Below, one piece after another: positions 28,334 through 37,979 of a DNA stretch of 64,000 nucleotides. Below the pieces are notes generated by a model. The model was given only the letters and a program-made list of their open reading frames with translations, was not told where the DNA came from and made no database searches. The stretch's first letter is position 1. Each line of letters begins with the position of its first letter. A program made the translations under genes and the position numbers. This stretch comes from RHKX01 sp963745755 (lineage in GTDB: Bacteria > Actinomycetota > Thermoleophilia > Solirubrobacterales > 70-9): contig CAVUYP010000002.1 in the NCBI GenBank assembly GCA_963745755.1, positions 319,536-383,535 of the forward strand, in the 5' to 3' direction.

Positions 28334-30162
28334 ATGAGCCGCTTCACCCCGGAGACGATCGAGCGCGTCCGCGACGCCGCCGACATCGTCGAGATCGTCT
28401 CCGCCTACACCGACCTGCGCCGGCAGGGTGAGCGGTTCGTCGGCCTCTGCCCGTTCCACGACGAGCGGACGCCGTCGTTCTCGGTCAAGCCGCGCGACGG
28501 CTTCTACTACTGCTTCGGCTGCGAGGCCGGCGGCGACGCGATCCGCTTCGTCCAGGAGAAGGAGGGGCTCGCGTTCCCCGACGCCGTCGAGGCGCTCGCC
28601 GAGCGCTACGGGGTCGAGATCGAGCGCGAGGCCGAGGACCCGAAGGCCGAGGAGGCGCGCCGCCGCCGCGGCCGGCTCGGCGAGGCGCTGGAGCGCGTCG
28701 CCGCCTTCTACGAGGCCTACCTCTGGGAGTCGCCGAAGGCGCCGAAGGCGCGGACCTACCTGATCGAGGAGCGGGGGCTCGGCGAGGAGGTCCTGCGCAG
28801 CTTCGGCGTCGGCTTCGCCCCGAGCGCCTGGGACTCGGTGCTGACCCGCGGCCAGCGCGCCGGCTACTCGGTCGACGAGCTGCTCGCCGCCGGCCTGATC
28901 CAGCGCTCGCAGAAGACCCCGGGCGGCCACTACGACCGCTTCCGCGCCCGGATCACCTTCCCGGTCCGCGACCATCGCGGCCGCGTCGTCGGCTTCGGTG
29001 CCCGCGGCATGGGACCCGACGCCAAGCCGAAGTACCTGAACTCGCCCGAGAGCGAGGTCTACCGCAAGAGCCGCACGCTCTACGGGATCGACCGCGCCCG
29101 CGGGCCGATCGCCCGCGGTGGCCGTGCGGTCGTCGTCGAGGGCTACACCGACGTGATCGCGCTGCACGGGGCCGGCGTCGAGGAGGCGGTCGCGGTGATG
29201 GGGACGGCGATCACGCCCGAGCAGCTGAAGCTGCTCGGCGGCTACGCCGAGGAGGTCGTGCTCGCCCTCGATGCCGACCGGGCCGGCCGCGAGGCGATGC
29301 TGCGGGCGCAGCGCGTCGCCGGCAGCGGCCGCCTGCGGCTGCTCGTCGCGGCGATGCCGGAGGGCGAGGATCCGGCCGACATGATGGGTACCGAGGAGGG
29401 GTCGAACCGCCTCCGGGCGCTGCTCGCCGACGCCGTCGACCTCGCCGTCTTCCACGTCCGGGCGATCCTCGCCGACGCCGACCTGTCGAGCCCGCCGGGC
29501 CGGGACCGGGCGCTCGACGAGGTCGCTCCGGTGCTCGTCGCGATGGGGGAGACGATCACCCGCCAGGAGATGGTCCGCGAGGTCGCCGACCGCCTCGACG
29601 CGCGCGCCGGAGCTGATCGCCCACCGGATGAAGACCGGCGCCAAGGCTCCCGCCGCCGCCCGTCCGGCCTCGATCGGCGGCGACGGCGCCGACGGTGGAT
29701 CGACGCCGCGACGTCGCGGCCGCGGCGCGAGCCGACCCAGGAGGAGCGTCGCGAAGCGATGATGCTGACGCTCTGCATGGACGCGCCCGAGCCCGCCGCC
29801 GCCTACCTCGAGCGGCTCGGCCCCGACCACTTCACGTCACCGATCCTGCGTTCGGTCTTCGAGCGGATCCGCGAGCATCCCGCCGATCCGCTCGACGGGC
29901 TCGGCGATTCCGACGCGGCGCTGATCAACGCGATATCAGGCTGCGGGCGATCGATCACGAGCCGGCGACGAAGCAGGACCTCGAGTTCCGGTGGCTGCTG
30001 CTCGAGCGCGACCGGCTCGATCGCAGCCTCCGCCATACCGAGGGGTTGAGCCAGGCCGAGATCGTCGCGATGCAGAAGCAGCGCGGCCGAGTCGCCACCG
30101 GCATCGCGAAGGTCGAGCGGCTCGGCATCGGCGGGGCGGTTCCCGGCCCCGCGGCGCGCTAA
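28334..30162 (+). CDS. dnaG: DNA primase, three apparent frameshifts
   Basis: About 608 aa. The N-terminal zinc-binding domain has CPFHDERTPSFSV and FYYCFGCEAGGDAI. The TOPRIM catalytic core has VVVEGYTDVIALHGAG and VLALDADRAGREA. The C-terminal helicase-binding region reads LEFRWLLLERDRLDRSLRH near the end. Frame changes near 29606, ~29700 and ~29937 interrupt the less conserved linker and C-terminal part; each frame resumes with sensible primase sequence (PELIAHRMKTGAKAP, EPTQEERREAMMLTL, LRAIDHEPATKQDLE). The ATG at 28334 has only a weak CATTCT box 6 nt upstream. The usual neighbour rpoD is not present. Confidence 0.92.
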
Positions 30163-30224
30163 CTTAGGGCCTGCGCCGACGGCCACGGCACCGGCCCGGC
30201 GATACCCGACAGGGGAGCACACGC

Positions 30225-32352
30225 ATGGAAAGTCACCGAGCACACCCGCCGCGCCCGAGTCCTCTTCGACGAGGCTCACTCCGAGGCGTGGTCGATCCGC
30301 AGCGACGTCGCCGAGCGGATGCAGGCAGCCCATCCGGCCGACGCCTCGCTCGCCGCCGCCGCCGCCGCGCTCGGGCGCCGCGACTTCGAGGTCGCCGCCA
30401 ACGCCGCGGCGCCGCTCGATGCAGACCGTGCTCGGCGGCACCGATGTGCTCGTCATCGCCCATCCATCCGAGCCGCGCTGGGAGTCGACGACCGGCGTCG
30501 GCGAACCGCGGCTGACCGGGGCCGAGATCGAGGCGATCGTCGCCTGGGTCGAGTCCGGCGGCGGGCTGATCGTGCTCGGCGAGACCGAGCAGGAGAAGTA
30601 CGGCAACAACCTCAACGAGCTGCTCGCCCGCTTCGGCGTCGAGATCGAGAACGCGACCGTCCAGGACTACGAGCATCACCGCGGCGACGCGCCGAGCTGG
30701 ATCCTCGCCAACCTCGTCGACTCCGGCGGCAGCGGCGCCGACCCGCTCGCCGGCATCGAACGAGGCCTGCTTCTACCGTGCCGGCACGCTGGCGCTCGGC
30801 AACGGCGGCCGGATCCTCGCCCGCGCCTTCCCGAGCGCGTCGGCGCCCGACGCGCCGCTGGCGGCGGTGACGAGCCACGGCGACGGCCGCGTCGTCGTCC
30901 TCGCCGACTCCGATCTGTTCGGCGACGACTGCATCGGCGCCCTCGACCATGAGGCGTTCTGGGTCAACCTCGTCTACTTCGCCGCCGAGCCCGCCTTCGC
31001 GGCGGGCGGCGCCGCGGTCGAATCGGCGGCCGCCGCCGACCCGGCCTGGCCGCGCCTGCGCGACGCCGTCGAGGAGCTCCGCGTCCACGAGGCGCCGGAC
31101 GGCTCGATCGACCCGAGCGGCGCCGAGGAGCCGCGCCTGCAGCGAGCTCGTCGCCGAGATCAAGTCGTCGGTGACGGCGCTGGCGCCGCACTTCCCGCAC
31201 CAGGCGGCCTACTTCGAGGCGCTCGCCGGCGACCTCGACGCCTGGGTCGGATCCGGCTTCGGCAAGCCCGACTTCATGGCCTCGACCGAGGCCTTCCGGC
31301 CCGAGCAGGAACGCCGCGACGGCATCGAGCACCTCGTCGTCTTCCCGATGTACAAGCAGAACGGCTCGCCCGACACCTGCTTCGAGGCGCTGATCGTCCG
31401 GGTGCCCTGGCCGCGCTGGGCGGTCGAGCTCGAGAGCCGCTACGACAACGCCAAGTTCCTGCCGGTCGAGTTCGTCGACTACACGTCCGGATACGACTCG
31501 GAGTGCGCGGTGCTGTTCCCGGAGACGTTCTCGGTCGCCGAGCGGCCGCCCGCCTACTTCGGCGCGATCTTCTGCGATCGCGAGGCCGAGCGCTTCCGCC
31601 GCGTCGGCGGCAGCGCCGCCGAGGTCCTCAGGCTCAACCTGCCGCCGGACGCCGCCTGCCTGCTCGCCTCGCCGGAGCTGTCCCGCGACGCCTACATCGC
31701 CTGGGACCTGATCCACGATCGCACGCACATGCGCGGCGACCTGCCCTTCGACCCGTTCATGATCCGCCAGCGCAGTCCCTACTGGATGTATTCGCTGGAG
31801 GAGCTGCGCTGCGACCTGACCGCGTTCGGCGAGGCCGTCAAGCTCGAGGCGGAGGGCTTCGCGCTCGCCCGCCACGTCCAGTACGCGATCCTCTTCGACC
31901 GCCTGTTCCGCTTCCCGCTGACCGGCAACCGGGTCCGCAACTACGACGGCCTCGGCGGCCAGCTGCTGTTCGCCTTCCTCCATCACGAGGGCTACCTGCA
32001 CTGGACCGACAACCGGCTCGTGATCGAGTGGGGGAGGGTCGCCGAGGGCGTCGGCCGGCTCAAGGAGCTCGTCGGCGAGCTCTACCACTCCGGCATCGAC
32101 CGCTCGAAGCTCGGCCAGTGGATCGCCGCCCACGACCTCGTCGCGACCTACGTGCCGCCGGCCGAGAGCTCGGTCTGGGCCGTCGATCGCCGCGACCTGC
32201 CCGAGGTCGAGGAGCCGAAGCAGCTCGTCGACCTCGTCCGCGACGACGAGTTCCCACTGAGCCTCTTCTACACGCAGCTGGCGCCGAAGCTCCAGCCGGC
32301 CCTCGAGGGCCGGCCGTCGCGTCAGCCCGTCGCGGCCGGGGCGGCCGCCTGA
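30225..32352 (+). CDS. Two-domain protein: GATase-like (DUF4350/IFT52-type) domain fused to a DUF6421-like domain; four frameshifts
   Basis: About 708 aa after correcting four +1 shifts (near 30230, 30420, 30765 and 31143). The N-terminal ~300 residues (VLFDEAHSEAWSI, GGTDVLVIAHPSEPRW, LTGAEIEAIVAWVESGGGLI, VVVLADSDLFGDD) look like the class I glutamine-amidotransferase-like fold of DUF4350/GldG proteins, which lacks a catalytic Cys. The C-terminal ~400 residues (EIKSSVTALAPHFPHQAAYF, HLVVFPMYKQNGSPDTCFEA, AYIAWDLIHDRTHMRGDLPF, RVRNYDGLGGQLLFAFLHHE) resemble what I remember as DUF6421, of unknown function. HDRTHMRGD and FLHHEG supply possible metal ligands. No stop separates the halves. The stop overlaps the next ATG (TGATG). 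The family name is from memory. Confidence 0.6.
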
Positions 32353-33062
32353 TGGCCGCGCTCGACGGCCGCGTGATCGCGGTCGCCGGCGTCGGCGGCG
32401 GGCTCGGCCCCGCCGTCGTCGAGCGGCTCGCCGCCGACGGAGCGATCCTGGCCCTCGCCGACATCGGCGTCGAGCGGATCGAGGCGGCGGTCGAGCCGTT
32501 CGGGATCGACGCGGAGCGGCTCGACATGCAGGCGGTCGACCTGCTCGACGCCGACGCCGCCGTCGCCTGGTGCGAATCGCTTCAGGAGCGCTTCGGCAGG
32601 GTCGACGGGCTGCTCCATCTCGTCGGCGGCTGGCGCGGCGGCGATCCGATCGAGAGCTTCGACATGGCCGACTACGAATGGCTGCACGACCTGCTCGTGC
32701 GGACGGTTCAGACCGCGACCCGCGCCTTCCACGGCGCGCTGACGGCGAGCGAGCACGGCCGCTTCGCGATCGTCTCCTCGACCCAGGCGCAGGCGCCGGA
32801 CGGCAACAACGCCGCCTACGCGGCGACCAAGGCGGCGGCCGAATCGTGGACGCTGGCGCTCGCCGACTCGTTCGCCGGCTCGAAGGCGACGGCCAACGTC
32901 GTCGTCATCAACGCGATCCTCACCAAGGGCATGCGGGAGCGGAACCCCGACAAGGAGTATCCGTCGTTCACGCCGGCCGAGCAGATCGCCGACGCGCTCG
33001 CCTACCTCTGCTCCGACGCGGCCGGCCGGATGAACGGCCAGCGCCTCGAGCTGCACCCGTGA
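32352..33062 (+). CDS. Short-chain dehydrogenase in the DUF6421-like operon
   Basis: 236 aa. The Rossmann motif is VAGVGGGLGPAV (residues ~11-22), a variant of TGxxxGxG. The LHLVGGWRGGDPIE segment replaces the usual NNAG, and the catalytic YAATK (Tyr, Lys) follows SSTQAQ. Its stop overlaps the start of the next gene (GTGA), and its start overlaps the previous stop, so all three proteins should be made together. This pairing suggests an oxidoreductase step on the substrate of the aldolase-like enzyme or of the DUF6421-like domain. The unusual LVGG motif sets it apart from the two other SDRs in the window. Confidence 0.85.
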   Translation: MAALDGRVIAVAGVGGGLGPAVVERLAADGAILALADIGVERIEAAVEPFGIDAERLDMQAVDLLDADAAVAWCESLQERFGRVDGLLHLVGGWRGGDPIESFDMADYEWLHDLLVRTVQTATRAFHGALTASEHGRFAIVSSTQAQAPDGNNAAYAATKAAAESWTLALADSFAGSKATANVVVINAILTKGMRERNPDKEYPSFTPAEQIADALAYLCSDAAGRMNGQRLELHP

Positions 33063-34117
33063 GCCGCGCCGATCCGCGCGGCTTCGCCTCCGACAACCAC
33101 TCGGGGGCCCATCCCGAGGTGCTGGAGGCGATCGCCCGCGCCAACGTCGACCACGCCGGCTCCTACGGCGAGGACGCCTGGACGGAACGTTTCGACGACC
33201 TGATTCGCGACCATTTCGGCCCCGAGGCGGTCGGCTTCCCGGTCTTCAACGGAACCGCCGCCAACGTGCTGGCGATCGACGCGGTGACGAGGCCGCACGA
33301 GGCGGTGATCTGCGCCGAGGGCGCCCATATCGACGTCGACGAATGCGGAGCTCCGGAGCGCTGGGCCGGCGTCAAGCTGCTCAAGGCCGAGACCGAGCAC
33401 GGCAAGCTGACCGCGGCCGGCCTGCGGGCGTGGGAGCCGCGGCGCGGCGACCAGCACCACAACCAGCCGCGCCTCGTCTCGGTCGCCGAGTCGACCGAGG
33501 TCGGCACCGTCTACGCCGTCGAGGAGCTGCGCTCGCTCGCCGACGAGGCGCACGGCATGGGGATGCTGATGCACGTCGACGGCGCCCGCCTCGCCAACGC
33601 CGCGGCCGCGCTCGGCGTGCCGCTCGGGACGCTGGCGGTCGGCGTCGAGGCCGATGTCGTCTCGCTCGGCGCCACCAAGAACGGCGGCCTGGTCGGCGAC
33701 GCCGTCGTCTTCCTCGATCCCGGCCTCGGCCGCGACTTCGAGTTTCTCCGCAAGCAGGGAATGCAGCTGGCCTCGAAGATGCGCTTCCTCAGCGCCCAGT
33801 TCGAGGCGTTGCTCGGCCCCGGCGAGCTCTGGCGCCGCAACGCCGAGTCGGCAAACGCGATGGCCGCCCGGCTCGGCGCCGGGGTCGAGGGCGTCGCCGG
33901 CGTCGAGCTCGTCCACCCGGTCGAGGCAAACGGCGTCTTCGCGAGGCTTTCCCGCCCGGCCATCGACGGCCTCCTCGCCGAGCTCCCCGGCGATCACCCC
34001 TTCTACGTCTGGGACGAGGACGAGAACATCGTGCGCTGGATGTGCTCCTGGGACACGAGCGCCGCGGACGTGGACGAGCTGATCGCCGCGGTTCGGGCGT
34101 CGGCGAACTCTCTGTAA
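33059..34117 (+). CDS. PLP-dependent beta-eliminating lyase / low-specificity threonine aldolase-like enzyme
   Basis: 352 aa of PLP fold-type I. FASDNHSGAHPEVLEAIARAN matches the threonine-aldolase N-terminus (usual SDN). FPVFNGTAANVLA is the cofactor-phosphate loop, and HIDVDECGAPE, MLMHVDGARLANAAAAL (Asp to the pyridine N) and SLGATKNGGLVGD (Schiff-base Lys) follow. Threonine aldolases cleave beta-hydroxy amino acids to glycine and an aldehyde, and the neighbouring SDR could reduce or oxidise such an aldehyde. That is inference. The start is GTG at 33059, coupled to the SDR stop. A tRNA-Asn gene follows 45 nt later. Confidence 0.85.
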   Translation: MSRADPRGFASDNHSGAHPEVLEAIARANVDHAGSYGEDAWTERFDDLIRDHFGPEAVGFPVFNGTAANVLAIDAVTRPHEAVICAEGAHIDVDECGAPERWAGVKLLKAETEHGKLTAAGLRAWEPRRGDQHHNQPRLVSVAESTEVGTVYAVEELRSLADEAHGMGMLMHVDGARLANAAAALGVPLGTLAVGVEADVVSLGATKNGGLVGDAVVFLDPGLGRDFEFLRKQGMQLASKMRFLSAQFEALLGPGELWRRNAESANAMAARLGAGVEGVAGVELVHPVEANGVFARLSRPAIDGLLAELPGDHPFYVWDEDENIVRWMCSWDTSAADVDELIAAVRASANSL

Positions 34118-34162
34118 CCTGACGCCTCCTGCGAGGCCGTCCCGGCGGCCGCGCAGACTCGA

Positions 34163-34234
34163 TCCGGGGTAGCTCAATGGCAGAGCGATCGGCTGTTAAC
34201 CGATAGGTTGAGGGTTCGAGTCCCTCCCCCGGAG
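34163..34234 (+). tRNA. tRNA-Asn (GTT)
   Basis: The cloverleaf folds cleanly. The acceptor stem is TCCGGGG with CCCCGGA; the D arm has AGCTCAATGGCAGAGC; the anticodon stem ATCGG/CCGAT has loop CTGTTAA, giving anticodon GTT at 34195-34197; the T arm is GAGGG-TTCGAGT-CCCTC; the discriminator is G. The 3' CCA is not encoded. Confidence 0.95.
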
Positions 34235-34246
34235 CTGCTGGACCGC

Positions 34247-34519
34247 ATGGATCGAGAGCGACGGCTCAACCTGTTGATCGTCGCCATTGCCCTCGTCGCG
34301 GTCGTCGCGATCCCGTACCTGGACTGGGCCGGCCTCGGCCGTCGTCGCGGTCGGCGACCGCGCCTCGTCGCGAGCTTGCAGAAATCCCTCAATGGGTTGG
34401 ATTTCTGCAACCTCGGCGCAGACGGCGCTCAGATGATGCCCTCGACGGCCGCCGCCGCCCGCTCGGCGCCGTCCCGCGCCCACTCGCTGCGGCCGATCGC
34501 TCGGCCCGCGCGCCGGTAG
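34247..34519 (+). CDS. Possible small membrane protein after tRNA-Asn
   Basis: A 90-aa frame whose first half is protein-like: RRLNLLIVAIALVAVVAIPYLDW forms one transmembrane helix after a basic start. The second half overlaps the 3' end of the glycosyltransferase gene on the other strand and has no character. No ribosome-binding site is evident. The true end may be near the inverted repeat at 34376-34410. Weakly supported. Confidence 0.25.
   Translation: MDRERRLNLLIVAIALVAVVAIPYLDWAGLGRRRGRRPRLVASLQKSLNGLDFCNLGADGAQMMPSTAAAARSAPSRAHSLRPIARPARR
34376..34410. other. Perfect 12-bp inverted repeat after tRNA-Asn
   Basis: TTGCAGAAATCC (34376-34387) and GGATTTCTGCAA (34399-34410) are exact reverse complements around an 11-nt spacer. 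The block is much richer in A+T than its surroundings. It lies between the tRNA-Asn gene and the convergent glycosyltransferase gene, so a bidirectional terminator, operator or recombination site are all possible. Confidence 0.55.
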
Positions 34520-35597
34520 CGGTCGTCGTCGAGCAGCGCCCGGACCGCCCAGCGGATCGTCGCGGCGCGACGCAGCCGGCCGGGAACGGTCAGCCCGGCG
34601 CCGGTCCAGGCGACGCGCTCGGCGTTCTCGGCCATGTCGCCGGCCGACGGTGAGATCAGCAGCGGCCGGCCGAGCGCCAGCGCTCGGGCGAGGGTGCCGT
34701 GACCGCCGTGGCAGACGACGATGTCGGCGGCCGTCATCGCCTGCGAGTAGGAGAGCCAGTCGACCAGCAGGCCGTTGGCGGGGACCGCGATCGACCGTTC
34801 TGGTCGGTGGCCGTTGGTCGTCGCGAGGACCCGCACCGCCTCGCCGGCGAGGCCGTCGAAGCAGCGCCGGATCAGATCGCAGCCGGGGTCCTGGGCGGTG
34901 CTGCTGGCGACGAGGACGAGCGGGTCGTCGCCGGGCGGCAGGTCGACGTCGGGGTGGGGCAGCTCGAACTCGAGCGGTCCGGTGACGACGACCTCCGGAG
35001 GCCAGGTCCGCGGGTACTCGAGCTGCGGGAACGTCGCGACGATCGCGAGCCGATCGCTGATGCCGCCGTGGAAGTGCTCCTGCGGGGGCAGCCCGATCCG
35101 CGCCCGCGTCTCGTTCAGCTCGCGGCGACCGATCCGCAGCCCGGTCTCGAGGATCGGCTCGCCGCCGTCCAGGCGCGGCGGCCCAATCCGGTCCGCGGCG
35201 GCGCCATCCCGACTCCGAAGAACGGCATCCCGGGCTCGTGGACGGGGTACAGGTGCGGGATCAGCGTCGCCCGCGGGACGCCGCGCAGCTCGGCGGCCAG
35301 CGACGGAGCGAGGGTGAGGATGTCGCTGACGACGACCTCCGGGCGGAAGCGATCGAGCAGCGGCATCATCGCCAGCGCCGCCTCGCCGGCGCCCGCCGCC
35401 TCGCCCGGCCGCGGCGGCGGGAAGACGACGTACTCCTCGGCGGCGGCGAAGCTCAGCCCGAGCGCCTCGATCGGCTGCCGCCAGCGCTCCCAGGTCTGCA
35501 CGACGACGTCGTGACCGCGCCCGGCCAGCGCCCGGCCCAGCGCGATCGCCGGGAACGCGTGGCCGGCATCGCCGAACGCCGCGACCAGCGCCCTCAC
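34429..35597 (-). CDS. GT1-type (UGT/MGT) glycosyltransferase, one frameshift
   Basis: About 389 aa. The N-terminal domain (VRALVAAFGDAGHAFPAIALGRALAGRGHDV) matches macrolide- and sterol-type glycosyltransferases. The C-terminal nucleotide-sugar motif is DIVVCHGGHGTLARALALGRPLLISPSAGDMAENAERVAWTG, including the GT1 HGGxGT and D-x2-N-A elements. The frame changes near 35185 (one base), where IETGL-type sequence resumes as DGGEPILETGLRIG. GTG at 35597 begins the homology. The acceptor is unknown; lipids and secondary metabolites are usual for this group. Confidence 0.78.
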
Positions 35598-35677
35598 GAG
35601 CCAGCCTGCAATCGACGTCCCGGCAGCGGCCGGCCCGCTTGCCGGCGGCGCGGCGGCGCGCCATCCTCGTTGCACCG

Positions 35678-36134
35678 ATGCTCCGCCGTCGCAACAAGAG
35701 GCCGCGCAACGCCTGCCTGCGCCTGCGGGCGGCGGTCGATGCGATGCCCCGCCACGCCCGCGAGGCGATGCTCCGCGGCATCGCCGGCAACACGATCATC
35801 GTCGGCGCCTACACCGACCCCGCCAGCGGCGGCATCTGCCCGATGCTGGCGGCGCACCGCAACGGCGGCCGCGTCAGCCTCGCCAGCTTCGCGCGCAGCT
35901 GGGACCGCTACACCGATGCCGACCGGCCGCGCCCGGCGACGAAGCGCGAGATCCGCACCCTCGTCGCCCTGCTCGAGGGCAGCCTCGTCGACGAGGTCGA
36001 GCTGCCTGCCGCTGCTCCCGAGCGGACGAGGGCGCCGGTCCGGCCCCGGGTCACCGTTCCGGATCCGCCGTGTCCGCCGCGCTCGCGACGCCGGCGAGGC
36101 CGCCGAGGCGCCGCAGCCGATCGGCGTCGCGTAG
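35678..36134 (+). CDS. Conserved hypothetical protein with R-rich N-terminus and GICPMLAAHRNGGR motif
   Basis: The first ~110 residues look real: LRRRNKRPRNACLRLRAAVDAMPRHAREAMLRGIAGNTIIVG, then YTDPASGGICPMLAAHRNGGRVSLASFARSWDRYTDADRPR and REIRTLVALLEGSL. I recall similar small proteins in Thermoleophilia but know no function. The start is ATG at 35678. After ~36010 the frame runs on, opposite the SDR gene, without protein character; a +1 shift would end it at the TAG at 36132-36134, so the C-terminus is uncertain. Confidence 0.5.
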
Positions 36135-36151
36135 ATCGATCCCCGCGGCCC

Positions 36152-36886
36152 TCAGGTCGCGAGCGACGACGGGTCGCCGGGGCGGGTGAAGACGATCTCG
36201 GGGATCAGGCAGTAGCGCGACGTGCGCAGCAGCAGCCGCACCGTCTCGGCGAGATCCTGCGGCTGGATCATCTCCTCCGGCTTCACCTGCCCCTGCACCC
36301 ACTCGGTCATCGGCGTGTCGACGAACGCCGGGCAGAGGGCGGTGACCTGGATGCCGGCCTGGCCGACCTCCATCTGCGTCGCCTGGCTGAGCCCGATGAC
36401 GCCGGCCTTCGTCGCCGAGTAGACCGCCAGCCAGCCCTGGCCGCCCTTGCCGGCGATCGAGGCGGTGTTGACGACCAGCGCCTTGCCGTGCTCGGCGCCG
36501 GCGACGCGCAGCAGCGGCATCGCCTCGCGCATCGCGATCACGTAGGAGCGCAGGTTGACGTCGAGCTGCATGTCCATCTTCTTGGTGTCGACCTCGTCGA
36601 TCGCGCTGCCGATCCCGACGCCGGCGTTGTTGACGAGCACGTCGAGGCGGCCGCAGCGCTCCCGGTGGCCGTCGATCAGCGCCTTCAGCTCGTCCTCGGA
36701 GGCGACGTTGGCCGGCGCCGGGGTGACATCGAGCCCGTCGGCGGTGAGGCTCGCCGCCGCCGCCTCGAGCTTGTCGGGGCGGCGGGCGGAGATCGTCACC
36801 GCGTAGCCGTCCTCGGCCAGGGCGCGGCTGATCGCCAGGCCGATGCCGCTCGATCCCCCGGTCACCAGTGCTGCTCGGTCCGCCAC
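36152..36886 (-). CDS. Short-chain dehydrogenase/reductase (3-oxoacyl reductase-like)
   Basis: 244 aa with a textbook classical SDR layout: TGGSSGIGLAIS (residues ~9-20), NNAGVG, catalytic Ser in NTASIAGKGG, and YSATK. The C-terminal half has ALCPAFVDTPMTEWV. The start is GTG at 36886 with GGAGGAG 7 nt upstream, one of the minority of leadered genes. The substrate cannot be assigned. It is divergent from the lipoprotein gene. Confidence 0.88.
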   Translation of the reverse strand: MADRAALVTGGSSGIGLAISRALAEDGYAVTISARRPDKLEAAAASLTADGLDVTPAPANVASEDELKALIDGHRERCGRLDVLVNNAGVGIGSAIDEVDTKKMDMQLDVNLRSYVIAMREAMPLLRVAGAEHGKALVVNTASIAGKGGQGWLAVYSATKAGVIGLSQATQMEVGQAGIQVTALCPAFVDTPMTEWVQGQVKPEEMIQPQDLAETVRLLLRTSRYCLIPEIVFTRPGDPSSLAT

Positions 36887-36949
36887 GCTCTCTCCTCCTC
36901 GTTCGCTGTCGCCGGGAGCCTAACCGTCGAGTAAACGGGCCGGCTTCTC

Positions 36950-36955
36950 TAGGAT
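36950..36955 (+). promoter_or_regulatory. -10 box of a leaderless promoter (lipoprotein gene)
   Basis: TAGGAT 8 nt before the GTG at 36964, with no Shine-Dalgarno sequence. Confidence 0.55.
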
Positions 36956-36963
36956 GAGCCGCC

Positions 36964-37967
36964 GTGCCCGACCTTCCCCGACCCCGAACCCTCACCCTGC
37001 TCGCCCTGCCGCTGACGCTGGCCCTGCTCGCCGGCTGCGGCGGCGACTCCTCCGCGGATTCCTCGGCGAGCGCCGCGCCGAGCGCCGATCAGTTCCCCGC
37101 CACCGACGGCCAGACGCTCCAGCAGCTCGCCGCCGCCGGCTCGTCGAGCGACCTCGTCGTCGCCCCGACCCAGCAGGTCTTCAGCGAGGGCAAGAACCGC
37201 TACGGCTTCGGCGTCTTCACGGTCAACCACGGCAACGTCTCCGACGCCGACGTCGCGATCTACGCGGCGAAGCCGAACGGCAAGGCCGAGGGCCCCTACC
37301 CGGCCACCGTCCATTCGCTCGAGACGCCGGCGGCGTTCGCCTCGCAGACGACCTCCCAGGACCCCGACGCCGCCAAGTACGTCTACACCTCCGAGGTCGA
37401 CCTGCCGAGCAAGGGCGAGTGGCAGATCATGGCGATGTTCCGCGAGGGCGACGGCTCCTACAGCTACGTCCGGGTCCCGAGCGCCGTGGTCGGCAAGTCG
37501 GCCAACGTCCCGAACGTCGGCGACGAGGCGCCGATGATGCACACGCCGACGGCCGACGACGTCGGCGGCGATCTGACCAAGATCGACACCCGCCAGCCGC
37601 CGAGCTCGATGCACGCCGTCGACTACGCCGACGCGCTCGGCAAGAAGCCGATCGTCCTCGTCTTCGCGACGCCGGCGCTCTGCACGAGCCGGGTCTGCGG
37701 CCCGTCGTCGACATCGCCGAGGAGGTCAAGAACGAGCGCCCCGACGATGCCGACTACATCCACATGGAGATCTACACCGACAACGACCCGAACAAGGGCC
37801 CGCGCGAGCAGGTGCAGACATTCAACCTGCCGTCGGAGCCGTGGCTGTTCGTGATCGACGCCGACGGCAAGATCTCGACGAGGATCGAGGGCGCGTTCAG
37901 CAAGCAGGAGCTCGAGGACGCGATCGACAAGGCCGACGCCGCCTCCGGCATCCAGCCCTCCTCCTGA
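36964..37967 (+). CDS. Thioredoxin-like lipoprotein, one frameshift
   Basis: About 334 aa. The lipobox is LLAGC after TLTLLALPLTLALLAG, so the mature protein is lipid-anchored outside the membrane. The N-terminal part is a beta-rich domain (SDLVVAPTQQVFSEGKNRYGF...). The C-terminal part is thioredoxin-like (GKKPIVLVFATPALCTSRVCGPVVD and EPWLFVIDADGKISTRIEG). The active-site region reads CTSRVC, so the Cys pair is four residues apart instead of CxxC. A missing base near 37711 (GGCCCG before TCGTCG) breaks the frame; downstream sequence is intact to the TGA at 37967. A redox or metallochaperone (Sco-like) role is plausible. Confidence 0.75.
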
Positions 37968-37979
37968 CCGGCGCCGTCC

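Noticed and set aside
35238..36134. 298-codon frame overlapping the glycosyltransferase and the hypothetical gene
   Set aside because: The first two thirds are antisense to the glycosyltransferase; only its last codons may belong to the 35678 gene through a frameshift.
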